This document shows positions 35,047 through 48,000 of a stretch of DNA of 64,000 nt, one piece after another (positions within the stretch are counted from its first letter, which is position 1; each line of letters starts with the position of its first letter). The stretch covers positions 39,666,732-39,730,731 of the forward strand of contig NC_026657.2 in assembly GCF_000004075.3 (NCBI RefSeq), read 5' to 3'. The notes under the pieces were generated by a model, which saw only the letters and a program-made list of their open reading frames with translations, did no database searches and was not told the DNA's origin. The stretch is from Cucumis sativus. Its lineage: Eukaryota > Streptophyta > Magnoliopsida > Cucurbitales > Cucurbitaceae. A program made the position numbers and the translations under genes.

Positions 35047-37154
35047 ACATATTCAATAAAAATAACCAAATAGCAATATATAAAAACATTTTTTTTCTTT
35101 TGTAAACATTTGTTTGGTTTTTCTTACATGATTCAATAAAAATAAAAATAACCAAATAGTAATTAGTATTGTATTAATAAGAACAATCATATAGTAAATG
35201 ATATTGGTGACAACTTGTATAAAATAATAATTGATTAAATTGATGTTTACTATTACGGTCAAAGATCAAATAACAATTAGTATTTACCATAGCAATGGAT
35301 AATATTTCGGGCAAAATAGCCATTAGAAATTAATCAAACAAGAATCAATAATCATCCTCAGAATCAAAATCTAGTTATAAATCTATTTGTATGGAATTAA
35401 AGATTCTTCTTAATTTCCTTTTAATTTGTTTGCTTTGGTTGAAGATTCTACTTAATTAATTTACTGACGCTGAGGTGATTTGTGGTGGGATTCGGAGAGA
35501 TTGAAGAGAACTGTAGGATTCATCAATAGGTATTTGATTTGGATTTTTTAAAATGATATTTAGCTGAGATTGAGTATATCTTATAATTGCCATCTTTAGA
35601 AGAAAATTAAACATTAAGCAATATTGAGGTGAATGACATTATATTATCTTTCATCCTTAAACGTCAACCAAGAAGACCTCTAAAGAAAAAAGATTCCTTA
35701 AATTGTTGAATTGGCAATAAAAAAAATGTAAATTTGCTCATGTTTGAACAATCATATTGGGAGTATAAAAGATATCCTTTGTTATTTGTTTTCATGTGAG
35801 TACAACATTATATTGTTCTAGTAGTGTTTTATTTACTGGTTAAGTGTTCAATTACTTATTAATCATATTGAAAACATAAGCAATCAAGCAATGTAAATGA
35901 GAGAAAAAAAAAGTAATCATATAACAATAATATCATATCATGATAATCAAATTATCATAGTTATTAGAAGACTAACTAATTGACCAAAAAAATTGTAATT
36001 GATGACAATTAAATAGCTATGGACGGGGTATTTTATACTTTTCAGTTTAATTCATGTTTTAAATTGGGTTGGAGAACTAGTTTTGTTTTTTTCTTTTTGA
36101 AAAAAAAGAAACAAAAAAAGGAAATTAAATCTTTGAGTTGGCAACTAATTCTCTCAAAATACTTTTGTGAATCTTGCTATTGTCTCTAAATTAAATAATA
36201 ACGAGACGATAAATTAGTGAATTGATATCATTCATCAAATGCAATTTTGTATTTTTAAGGCATTTTGTTCATCCAACTTAAAGTTTAAAATGAATGGGTC
36301 ATGAACTTGGTAATTGGTAATTATAATTGATAGTCATTTTAGAAATAATATTTAAGGATATAACAACATTTTTTAAAAAAACTGTAAGTATTCCAAAACT
36401 ATTGCGGATACATTCGTATAGTTGGTTTGATAAATCAATATTTACAATATGATCATATCGGGATAGACTTCTTTATATTTTGGAAAGTACAAATGCCCTT
36501 TAATTTTTCTCCTATTCATTTGTAAAGCCAATCTAAATTCATTTGTAAAGCCAGTCTCTCTCTTTATATTTTTTCTTTTGGAGGGATCTCTCCCTCTCTT
36601 AAACAAATGTTCATATTTGAGATTTAAATATTTTGCCCTTTTAGAGAAGTGAGTTGAGAGTACTTATATTATCATCTTAATGAAACTCTTCAATTGAAAA
36701 ATTCAAACCAAACAATTTGTTTTATGTATCTTTCAATTTTATCCCATTCTTAAATTTTCAATTTTACTCTATTTTTTTTATGAGAAGTAATCGAGTGCAA
36801 ATTCTGATTATGAGTATCTCTATTTATCTCATCAAAGTGTCCAATCACAATTTGTTATATATTAAATTGCTCTTCATTCTATTTTTTTTCCAGTGAAATA
36901 CATAAAGATGAGTGATATCGGTGTCTGATTATATTACTCATACTCATACTCATTCTTTATTTTCTGTCGAACATTTTAATGTGTAGGGTTAAAAAAGGGG
37001 GTTTCATAGGTGAAAAGGGATCATAATGATTTATGGTAAAAATTGAAACTTTGGTTTGTTTCGTTTTCTGAAAAGGTAAAACAGAAACCTTTAGAACCAA
37101 CAGCACAATTTAACCCCAACACATATGTTATAAATACATAGCTAGAAGGACACT

Positions 37155-37156
<2 letters not shown>

Positions 37157-37190
<34 letters not shown>
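37157..37190. repeat. (TA)n microsatellite
   Basis: About 34 bases of AT dinucleotides; a (TAA)n tract of about 20 bases follows at 37387-37407. Confidence 0.9.
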
Positions 37191-37195
<5 letters not shown>

Positions 37196-39707
37196 ATGAT
37201 TTTATTGATCTCTGTATGAATAACATAGTGAGTTACAGAAAACTTGAATTTGCTTACAGACATCACATGTCCAATTGACTTTACCCCCAACAAAAACTTT
37301 TTAAGGTCCATTGTTATTTTTGGACAGGTCATGATCTTCTAGAGAATACCAATGAAGGTTTGTCCTCCTTTGTCATTTTCTCTGTAATAATAATAATAAT
37401 AATAATATCATGTCCCAGAAGTTTATGATATCAGAAAAGATCAGAAGCTGTGTGCCCTTTGAGTAAAATTACTTATGTACCGTAGAATATTTCTGAAGTA
37501 ATGCTTTTGATATGTGTGGCCTATGTGGGGTATGCACTACCAGCCTCGGACTACCCCATTTGTTCCTTATCTTGAAGACACTGTTGATTATATCACCAAA
37601 GACCCTAATTCATCAAGCGCCCACTTGAAATTGTTTAGCCTTGGACACTGTCTAAAGGTGCTACACTACATCATTGGAAAGGAAAAAAAAAGGTTCTCTG
37701 TAGAAGCCAATGACTTGAACAACATACCCCTAACTTTTGACTGTCTAATTAGAGGAACCAAGTGAGTGGTACCCCTACTTACTCCAGTTGAGTTTGCTAG
37801 CTATGACAGTGACTAAAAGTCACACAGTGAATAGATAAAAAAGAAAATTATAAGTATATAAACGAGGAGAGAACTGTATCTTTTTATTGGGCATGAGTTC
37901 TCATGAATAAAAGTAAAACTAAAAGTAAAGTCATATGGACTTAAATGATTATGTCCTAACAAGGTTAGGGGTCTTAATTATGCCATAAGTCCTAGCCAAA
38001 AACGTATTATTACTTCACACCTCTTTAAAGTTTAGAAGTTAGTTTAATCAGAGAACTGTGAAACTGCATTTTTCCTCCCTTCTTTTTCTTTTTCTGTGAT
38101 GTAAATTTTGTTTACTTGTTACATAATTATTTGGTTCAGGAATTTAATTTGCAAGGGAATTCTTTCCTTCCCAAAAATGTTGAGGACAGGGAAGCTGCCA
38201 GACATGACATGATGTAGCTTGTACAATACAACCCTAGAACGTAATATGGCAATTGTACCAAAATTAAAGATATTGTCAGCATGCAGTTCCGTGAATCACA
38301 AGATTCGAGGTGTAACGTACGGTACTGCCTCCTAATATACGAATTTTCTTTTCTTTAATAAGTGATTTGGTTCGTAACTTTTTCACGTTTTACTATAGAT
38401 ATTTGACAGTCTGCCTTTTACTCGTGGACAATATCCAGATATCATGGTGGCTTGCATGTTACATTCTCAAAAGGTAGCTAAGCTAATGCAACCAAATTTA
38501 CATGAAGGGGTTGGGTACTCCTGCCTCCTTGCCTTATATAAACCCAAAGAAAATCCTTTTTCTTTTCTTAAAGAAAGGTGTTAGCTAGTTACTTTATGCT
38601 CTAAAGTGAGACGCACTTCCATTACTTAATCAGCCCTTCCACTTAGCTACTTTATGGGGTATATTTGCTAAAAGAAAGAATAATTAACTAAGTTCACTTT
38701 ATGCCCTCTTCAATCTGATCATCTACGCATCTTTTTTGAACTGATCTTACTATATATATTCAGAAAATATAATATACATCAGTCTACAGCTCAATTTGTA
38801 ACCCTTCTTCATCACTTTCACCTACATCTTGTGCAAGTTTTACAGAAGTAATTGGCCACTAAAAGGGTGAGGATTTAGCTTTCTCAAGAACTACCTGTCC
38901 AAATCGTCTGTTTATATCTCTCCCATGCATATGCAACCCAAAGGTCTATGTTGAGCAACAAGACCATGCCTAAATATTTTAGGCCTAAAGTAAGTACTTA
39001 TTATGTATTAAATTTATTTTCATATATAACAAATTTTATTTTTTCTCTAATTAAATATTGATTTTTACTTATCGAGTTTCTTAGAGAAGTCTATCTAATA
39101 TTAAATTTACTCTATTTATTAATTTAAACTTTTGTGACAACATTAAACTTTACTATAATTATTTCTCCACTTTATACTCTGAAACCAAAATTCTAGAAAA
39201 TAAAACAATTATAATACTCTAATAAAATAATTAATTTATTTAACCTACTTGATAATCTTTTTATGTTATTTTTAAATATACGTAAGTGAATAAAAATATT
39301 TATAAAATATAGTAAAATATTATTGGTGATATTTTACTAATTTTGTAATTTTTTTAAAAAATAAACAATAATTGAAAACGATTATAATAAATTTAGTGAC
39401 ACGCTCCCTTCTTTATTCTCGCTTGGGCATGAGATTTTTTGAAGAGTGCATTTTTTTGAAGTCCTAATATTGTTAAATCTTAACTGAATCTCTACATCTT
39501 CTTGGAGTAGAATATTGAACCAAATCTTTTCGATCTTTATCCATAATATATCTATAATTAATTATATCTAACGTCTCAACCATTATATCTAATAAATAAT
39601 AAATATTTATTCAATAAAATTATATAACCTTTATCTTTAATAAATATTTATATATATTTATTTAATAAAATTTCAGAAAAATATTAGTTTAGAAGTTTCT
39701 AAAATAT

Positions 39708-39831
39708 CTTACTCATTTTTATTATTTTAATCTTGTCTAATTATATGTATCTTACTCATTTTTATTATTTTATTCTTGTCTAATTATATCTATTTTTTAT
39801 TTTTATTATTTTAATCTTGTCTAATTATATC
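39708..39831. repeat. Three-copy tandem repeat, about 42-43-bp period
   Basis: Units start with CTTACTCATTTTTATTATTT at 39708 and 39751, and with a diverged CTATTTTTTATTTTTATTAT near 39790. All carry TTGTCTAATTATAT near their end. Confidence 0.85.
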
Positions 39832-39939
39832 TATATTTGATAAACCTTTATTTAAGGATAACTTTGAATAAACATATAAAATATTTACGTCACAAATTGA
39901 AAAAACTCTTAAAATTTATCATTTAAAAAAAAAATTACA

Positions 39940-40150
39940 CGTCTCTCATTCTTTATCATCACTTTCTCTTCTGCCATCTTTTTTTATTATCTCCTTCTCC
40001 TATATTTTTTCTTTTCATCCTATTTTTCCCTTCTTATTTTTTTAAAAATATTTTCACTCCGCTCTTCCTTTTTATATTCTTCATTTTTTAATTTTCTTTT
40101 CCTTTCGTCGTCTTTTTCTTTTTCTTTCCATAGTCATTTTCTTTCTTCGT
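39940..40150. repeat. Pyrimidine-rich low-complexity tract
   Basis: Roughly 200 bases on the plus strand are dominated by C and T (CTTTCTCTTCTGCC, TCTCCTTCTCC, TTTTCTTTTCCTTTCG). It shows no repeat period and no coding potential. Confidence 0.6.
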
Positions 40151-40804
40151 TAATTTTTTATATTGGTTGATCATGCTACTATAACTAATCACTTACCAAC
40201 AAAATTTTGAAAAAACTAAATCTAAACAGTAAGAATAAACAAATCCAAATCTATATAGTAAAAATAATCAAATTCTACAATTATTATCTCCGAATATTTT
40301 TATATTTTCGAGTGTGGTAGACTTGTGAGCTCCTAAGGTTTTCAAAATTATTCTCACTAATATTTTTGTTAGAAGACCCTTTCATTTAATTGTTTTTAAA
40401 AATATCTAAACATTTCCTTAATAAACTTTATAAAATTGACAATCACATAACATCCATTAGTGCGAGTTGTAGAAGGCGGCATGATTGAAAGATTCTGAGA
40501 ATGGGAACCATTCGCCGATCAGAAAAGATAAAAAAGGATTACGAGAAAGACAGCCGGCAGCTTTGCTTCACCCATCGGAAAAATGATGTGGGCCTTCTTG
40601 GGTTGCTTCCACTTCAACTCCCAACAATAATTTTTAATAACAATAATGGCAATTCTCATATCTCACGTGCTACTTCTCCCTAACTCCCTCGCATGCCTTT
40701 CCCACGCACCAACATCTTTCCCATGGAACCGCCAAAGTTTCTGTGCCTTTAAATCCTTGTACCGTGTTGCAGCCAGGGGTAGGTACCCAAAGGAAGTCAA
40801 TCAA

Positions 40805-43800
40805 ATGGAAGAAGCGATCGTTGACGCCGACAAGTTTCGGGTCGAATTCCTTCGAGTTCTCCGTAGTAGACGATCTGGGGAAGGTGCAAAAATTGAATTT
40901 GAATGTTGTTTCTTTATTCTCGATCTCTTTTAGTTACCTTGTAAATTATGATGTCTGTTCTGTTCTGGGTCGCTGGAAAGTTTGTGAATTTGTGTCTGAA
41001 ATTCTTAGTTGATTTGAATGGTCTTCGTCTCTTTGCTGACATGTTTCTTGCTTTTGACATCTTTTGAAAAATGTTTAGCCTTTTTGTGATTCTGGGGCCA
41101 TTTTACTTTTTGTGTATTTCTTCGTTCTTTTAGTCAGTGGGTGTATTGTCTTTTTTCATTTTACATACTTACACCCTGAAAAAAAATTCATGTAAGAAAG
41201 TTAAGCTCGGACCATCATTTCTTACTTAAGGTACTGCTTGTTTTGATTAATTAAGTGTACTAGTTCCTGAGGTTGTTGTTAAGAGTTATGAATCCATGAT
41301 TATGTCTAATTTAATTTCTCAGTACCGCTGAATGTGAAGCACACAGAGCCTGTTCTCAACCCTCTGATTCAGGAGGCCAACCCGCCAACCTTTAGTAAGG
41401 TTGAATTAATATTATTTCTTCGTTCTTTTATCTTTGCTTAAGTTGTAGTTTATCATGTTGATTTGTTTTACCCGTTTCAAGGTGATGGCTTCTTGTCCAA
41501 AGGAAACTTCTTGCAATTTGAAGGACTTGCTTCACGAGGAAAATCTTCATCTTACTACGGAGGCAAGCTATGCTCTCATACTTTTCACAGTAACTTATGC
41601 GCAGGACATGTTTTAATGGTGTATTAGGGGAAGCTGAATCAGACCTAGAACTTTTCTACCATGCAAAACAAACATTCAGTAAAAGATCTGCTGGCATAGT
41701 TTGTAAAAAGAACAATTTCTTGCTTTTTAGTCCATGTGTTATTTTTTTGGACAAAACAAATAATGTAGTTATTCACTAATGTTTGATAGGAAGGAGAGCA
41801 AGGGCAGTTGCCCATATTGATCATGAGCATGAAGGAGAGCAGACAGCAAAAAAGACCGGGAATTGTTTTTCTGCACAGTACAAACAAGTGCAAAGAGTGG
41901 TTGAGACCATTGCTCGAGGTTTTCCTTTGCTCTGGCCTTTTTTCATTGTCAACAAGTTGAGAACTAGATCTTACGATATATTCTTTCTTCTTTCAGGCTT
42001 ATGCATCGAGGGGATATGTAGCTATTGCCATTGATTCTCGTTACCATGGTGAAAGGGCCAAGACCAAAACCACATACCGTGATGTATGCTTTTCTCTAGT
42101 CTTACAGCAAAATTCTCTTTTCTTTTGCACAGTTATTAAATCCTAACCTGATGTCATAATCTGGTGCAGGCTCTTATTTCTGCATGGAAAAAAGGTGATA
42201 CCATGCCATTCATATTTGACACGGTACCTCCTCATTTCATTTAGTAGCTGAATTGTTTGGATTATGAATGAAGAATTAGCTGAAAGTGTAACAAATGAAT
42301 AACTTCAGTTATGCTAATAGATCAGTGAGTTTGGTTTATAAAGAGCTAATAGACTAAATCACTTGCAGGTTTGGGACTTGATAAAGTTGGCAGATTATCT
42401 GACAAGGAGGGAAGACATTGATCCATGTAGAATAGGAATTACTGGTGAATCACTTGGAGGTCTGTCGAAAGTAAAATAATATGGAACAAATTGGAACATG
42501 CCTTTTCTTTGTTATATAAGGCTTACCACTTCACAATTTCATTGCAGGAATGCATGCATGGTTTGCTGCTGCTGCTGACACTCGCTATTCTGTGGTTGTC
42601 CCCATAATCGGCGTGCAGGTAGTTAACCCAAATGATGACACTCTGGATCTTGTGTTAGTATATTCCCGTTTGGAAAGGAGAAACGGGGTCCAGCTGATAT
42701 ATTGTGATATGATTGCAGTCTTTTGGATGGGCTGTAGATAATGATAAGTGGCAGGCACGAGTTGAGAGTATAAAGCCTGTTTTTGAGGGTAAGGTGCATA
42801 TGGCAATTGGTTAGGTGACTGGTAGTTGTTACTCACGAAGCATAAGCTAGAAAGAAGAACACATTCAATAATTTAAAGAAAAAAATGGAGTAATTAATAA
42901 CTTTGAATGATAATTAGCAAGAGATCGTTATATAGCTGTAACCTCTTGTGTGAGCGTTTTCTAAGTTACGATAATTTGAAAAAGTTAAACAACTTTATAA
43001 ACACACATGACCGTTCTTTGTATTTTGTCTGCAGAAGCACGAATTGAATTAGGCATGAATGAGATCAACAAAGAAGTGGTGAAGAAGGTTTGTTTTTCAA
43101 GTTCTTGGTTTATTAACTTTTGATTTAGTATTCGGCTTTTCGAATGGAGTTTATGAATTGTTATCAATCCCAAACCTATATTATGCTTATTACAAGAGTT
43201 CTTTCTTTTATTATTATTATTATTTTTTTGGACGCTAGAACTTATACATACTTAATCTGTCATGACCAGCCCTTTTATTAGATAAAGCACATTTGAAGTT
43301 GAATTACCATGACGGTTTCTACTGTTTGATTCAGGTCTGGAATAGGATTGCTCCTGGATTGGATTCCCAATTTGACTCGATATATTCAGTTCCAGCTATT
43401 GCACCACGTCCTTTGTTGTTATTAAATGGTAAGGTTCACATACTACCTATACTTTCATGATTTTAATCACAAACCAACCTCAAATTTAGAGGAATTGGAA
43501 GATTCGAATATGCAGTTCAAACAAAAAACTAATGCTTTATTTTTAAGCATCCAGTAGTCCTGACATCATATCAGTAACCAGTAGGCTATCTCCTTGAAGT
43601 TGCTGATATTCACCTGTAAAATAGGTGGATCTTTAATTGTCTACATATATACATATATAATTAGTGTTTCATTCCATGTCTTTAAATTTAAAACTGAATT
43701 GCATCATTGTAGTCTGTTCAAATATAGTTAATCAGCAGTTTGGACTTGAAAAACAATAGGTGCAGACGATCCTCGATGTCCAGTTGCCGGTTTGGATGCT

Positions 43801-44147
43801 CCGGTGTCAAGAATCCAGACAGCTTATCAAAAGTTTGGTTGTCCAGAAAATTTCAAGGTACACATGACTTTCCAGTTTCTACCTTCTTTTATTTGTCAAT
43901 TAACTTTTGAATCCTTTAAGTGAATGATTATTAAGCGTTTTAAATTGTCACTTCCAAGTAGCTTATAAGAAAGAACAAGAATATGGGACTTCCTAACAGG
44001 GTGGAGTTTTATTTTATCTGCTGTATAATGTTTGATGTTGTGCAGTTCATCACACAAACTGGGATTGGTCACGAAATGACAACAGAGATGGTAAAAGAAG
44101 CAAGTGATTGGTTTGACAAGTTCTTATGCGAGAGTATAAAAGAGTAA
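40805..44147 (+). CDS. Alpha/beta hydrolase (dienelactone-hydrolase/peptidase-like), 13 exons
   Basis: Exons in phase: 40805-40883, 41323-41399, 41482-41562, 41790-41918, 41997-42083, 42170-42223, 42369-42459, 42548-42618, 42719-42788, 43035-43087, 43335-43428, 43760-43857 and 44046-44147 (TAA), giving 361 residues. The fold is marked by RPGIVFLHST (strand and oxyanion region), GYVAIAIDSRYHGER, the nucleophile elbow GITGESLGG with Ser197, GADDPRCP holding the acid near Asp298/299, and GIGHEMTTEM with His337. By family knowledge this is a soluble serine hydrolase of unknown substrate. The intron after exon 3 starts GAG|GCAAGC, a strong GC-AG donor. An in-frame ATG at 40646 would add 53 residues with a possible targeting-peptide look (MAILISHVLLLPNSLACLSH); I prefer the inner Met because MEEAIVDADKFR matches the usual family start. 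Confidence 0.9.
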
Positions 44148-45047
44148 TGACTTTTCTCGTCCCTTAATTCCTTTGGATATCTATTATGCATTTATGAATA
44201 CAATGTTCTTCATGTACGAGTAACAAAAGATCTGTCATTTTACTTGTTACTTAACAAGTTCCTTACAATTCATGCTCTAGTTGGGTCAAAACTAGAGTGA
44301 GATTGTTCGAATTGCAACATTAAAGTAAATGTAATTTAGTTAATGTAATTTCAAAATTGTAACAATTCAGCCTCCATTTGGTAATATTTTTCGTCTTCTT
44401 ATAGATATTACTTTTACCTTCTCTAATTTTTATTTTATTACCATCTATGTTCTATCCATAGTTGAAGAAATCATTTTTCAACAAGATTAAAAGATCACAT
44501 TTTTGTTTGTGAAAGATACACAACTTTGAAAATAAAAACGAAAAGCTTAATAAGTGATTTACAATTTTTATAACCAGTTACTTCCTATATGTAAATCTTC
44601 ACTAAATTTTAGTGTGAATGAAGAAATTAAATTTTATTAAATCATGGTTTATAAGGTAGAGTAACAAAATTCAAAGATAGTTTATTGTTATTAGTGTTTT
44701 AAAACAGTTGTTCAACCATCATAATACAGTTTTGTTCTAAAAAGGATCATCACAATATAGCAGTAAGTCATCCAACGTTCCTGCTATACCCTACTATAGA
44801 AGTAAATAGATTAAAATTTCATGAGAGAGAAAAGAGCATAACATTTATTCCAAAATAAATCAACGTGGCATACTGAAAATCCAGTGGCCAAATTCCTGCA
44901 TGGCCTGAAAATAACGCAAAGAAAGCCATAGGTTCATCAATATATACAGGGACCCTCACCCGTCACCAAACAGTGAGGAAAAGAATTGCATCAAGAGAAA
45001 AAGTATAAAGAATAACAAAAAGGACTTGGTGGAAGTGTAATCAAAAT
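44148..45047. other. Convergent intergenic region, no gene
   Basis: About 900 bases between the hydrolase stop and the TOL stop, which face each other. It must hold both 3' UTRs. No other signal is visible. Confidence 0.6.
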
Positions 45048-48000
45048 TCAGTCGCCACCAGCAGCAGCAGAAGTAGATTTCATGGACTTGAACTTTGCCA
45101 AGTCAACAAGATCACCAAACAGATTGTCCTCCGGCTTAGAAGGCTTATTGGGAGGCATACTAGACAGGGCAGAGATTTGGTAGGATGAATTTCTTATGCC
45201 ATTATCATCACTAATGTACGTTCTCTGCTCCAAATACTGTGTCCCCTTTGGTTGGATGTGGCCATAGCCATAGAATTGGTTGCCAAACATTTGCAAAGGA
45301 TACAAAGTTGCCATCTGTCCAGTTTGCTGTGAAAGCATGGCTCCATAAGCCCCTCTGTGGAATGTTTGAGGAGCCAAATCCAGCTGATTGTTGAGACTAA
45401 ACTGACCATTAAGTGCTGAAATCTGGCTGCCTACAATTGGCTGGATATACACACCTACAACTTGGTCATTTGCAATTGGTTGAAGTCCTTGAGGATATAG
45501 ACCATTCTGTACATGTGTGAAAACGGCTTGAGTTACCGTCGTTGGATGGTGATACTCATCGCTTGCTACCAAACCAGTGTCACCCACAGGGTGAGATTCC
45601 CAAGGTGGTGGAGGAAATGACTCGTTGTTTTGAGAACCTGATCAGCCACCCAAACAGTGAGATTAGTGAGTGAGTATATGTAGGCCAAAGCTAAAACAAA
45701 CACTCTGTTTTAGATCACATCAACCTTTGTAAAGTTTGTAGTTTGTTTGGTTTTATCTCCCCGTTTGGGAAGTGGCGTGGATTTATATGGTGCATCGTAT
45801 TTTTTATGTATAGCCTAAATTGACAGAGTGCAATACATGTGAACTAACATATATAAAAGAGTTGAGTGGAATTTTGTTTGGAAGATTAAAGTCAATTTCA
45901 CAAAGTATGATATATATATATATATATATATATATGTCTAGAAAATGAATATACGAACCATTATATGAATCGAGGGGTTGCCTCTGTCCTGACTGGGAAA
46001 CCTGGCTAGTCATGGAGGGACCAGGACCAGAAGCATTTGTGTACAGTGACTGCTCGCGGTGAGACGATATGGGGAATTGGACAGTTCCATTAAGGTGCAT
46101 ATCACCCTGCGGGGACTGAAAAACTTGGTGCTGGTGGAAGTTTGAGACAGAACCATGGCTCTGATCTCCAGGATTGTTGGATGGAGTATCAGTTGCTCGG
46201 TTGCTATCATAATGCACGTCAAAAGGGACGAGGGCATTCTGTTCAGATAAAGGAGTATTTGGCTGCTGCTCGGTCAAAGGAACAAGAGCCAGTGAAATGT
46301 TCGCATCAGGATGAATGTAGTCGTCACCACTCAGCAGGTCCAATTTGGAATCAAACTTAGCTGGAGAAGCTGTACCATGGATGGATGACTGATTTACTGT
46401 TTGTGTGCTTGAGCCAGTAGTATTGGAGGCCAACCTGCAATAAATTAGTAGGCACTAACAAGTCAAATATAAAACGGTACAGAAGTATTATGCTCGGTAG
46501 TTTTAATGGGTAAACATAAAATGAATTTGATTATAAAGTTACAGTGTCCAAAGAGACAAATGCGAAGAAATCAAAGAATATAATTACTTCTTCTCAGGTT
46601 GTTGGTTGTTGTCTCCAGTGTTACCAAGAGGAAAATGATCATCACGGTGTGCTCCAACCAATTCGGACTTTGGTTCCCCTAGCAGAACAGAAGTTCCTGA
46701 AGCAATGGCTTCATACTTGGAAAGTACACGTTGTAATTCATCATTAAGTGACAATCCTTGGCAGAGCAATGATTCATCCCTAAAGAAAGAGTTGAAATTA
46801 GAATATACCGCGATCCATATATTGAAAGGGAACTGTATTTCATGAAACTGAAATGGTAGCAAGTAATATGATGAGGAGCTCTGTATACGGGTATCCCCTC
46901 TAACGAACACAAAAGTAACACAAACATAATTTTCAAAGGAAAAGTTCCAATAGATACTGAAGTCATTTTTTCACCCACTGTTCAAGTGATATTAACTTCC
47001 AGCATCTTTCAGGATCTAAGCCAAAAGCGTAGAATACAAGGCACAGGCAGTCTTATAACAAGTACACATCATCCAATACAGTACCTAAATACACCAACCT
47101 CCAGGTTCCACTGCATGCCAACAACAGAATGACAATACGATAGAAAAATATTGAGGAAAAAACAATGCTATAATACCAAAAAAAAAAAAAAAAAAGTCAT
47201 ACGAAGTTGAATTCACAAGATGAACAGCTCTCTGCTTGTAATTATGGCATTGTTCTACCAAGTCAACAACGACATCCTGCCGAATATCCTGCACAAAATG
47301 AAGAGACACATCAAATTGGTGATAAAAAATTATCATAAAAGTAAATTTGATAATAAGAAAAAAGTATAGGATGTCTCCAAAGGGGCATAATAATTAAGGA
47401 GTTATAATGCACAAAAGGTTGAATAAAAATATGGGATCATTTACTAATTACTATCAAGGGTCGCATTAGAAAGTTGATTATTCACAAATTACATTATGAT
47501 ATATATTTTTTATAACCGAGAGTTGGAGCTTAGCTCAGATGTACCCGAGAAAATGCATTACGATATTACTACTCAAAACCACCATTATTAGCGCAGGGTT
47601 TTGTTACAACATTAATCCAATGTTTTCTCAAATCAATAACTTACCTCTTTGTTTCCCGGATCTAATGCATTTAGCATTTCTTTAAGGACATCCACTACTC
47701 CCCGTGCAAGTTGGATCTCACTCAAGCTGAATACGAAATTTCAAGTAACAAAAGGTCCCGAAACAGTATTTTAGGCAGTAGAGCGAAAATGTCAAAAGGA
47801 CGAAGTAACTATCACGTCAAACAAAAGTTTAATGGTGGAACTACAAGTTACTCCAGAACAAGATTGAAGACAAATGTCTAACTATCACGCCAAACAAAAG
47901 TACAATGAACCACCCACTCAAATGTCTAACAAATGAAGGCTAGCAGATTATCAAGCCTCCGACTCACACCTAGAAAACAGTTCCACTTGAGCAAGAAAAC

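Larger units (their letters stand above)
32701..40645. other. Gene-poor region, about 7.9 kb
   Basis: Nothing here reads as a protein gene. A less AT-rich patch at 32.76-33.25 kb follows the candidate 5' exon. Minisatellites lie at 33667-33740, 34951-35046 and 39708-39831, and microsatellites at 37157-37190 and 37387-37407. A pyrimidine-rich tract lies near 40 kb. The 83-codon frame at 37514-37765 has no recognisable content. The stretch 40.44-40.80 kb is probably the leader of the hydrolase gene. Confidence 0.55.

Noticed and set aside
37514-37765. 83-codon plus-strand open frame
   Set aside because: No recognisable motif, no flanking exon signals and ordinary intergenic composition.
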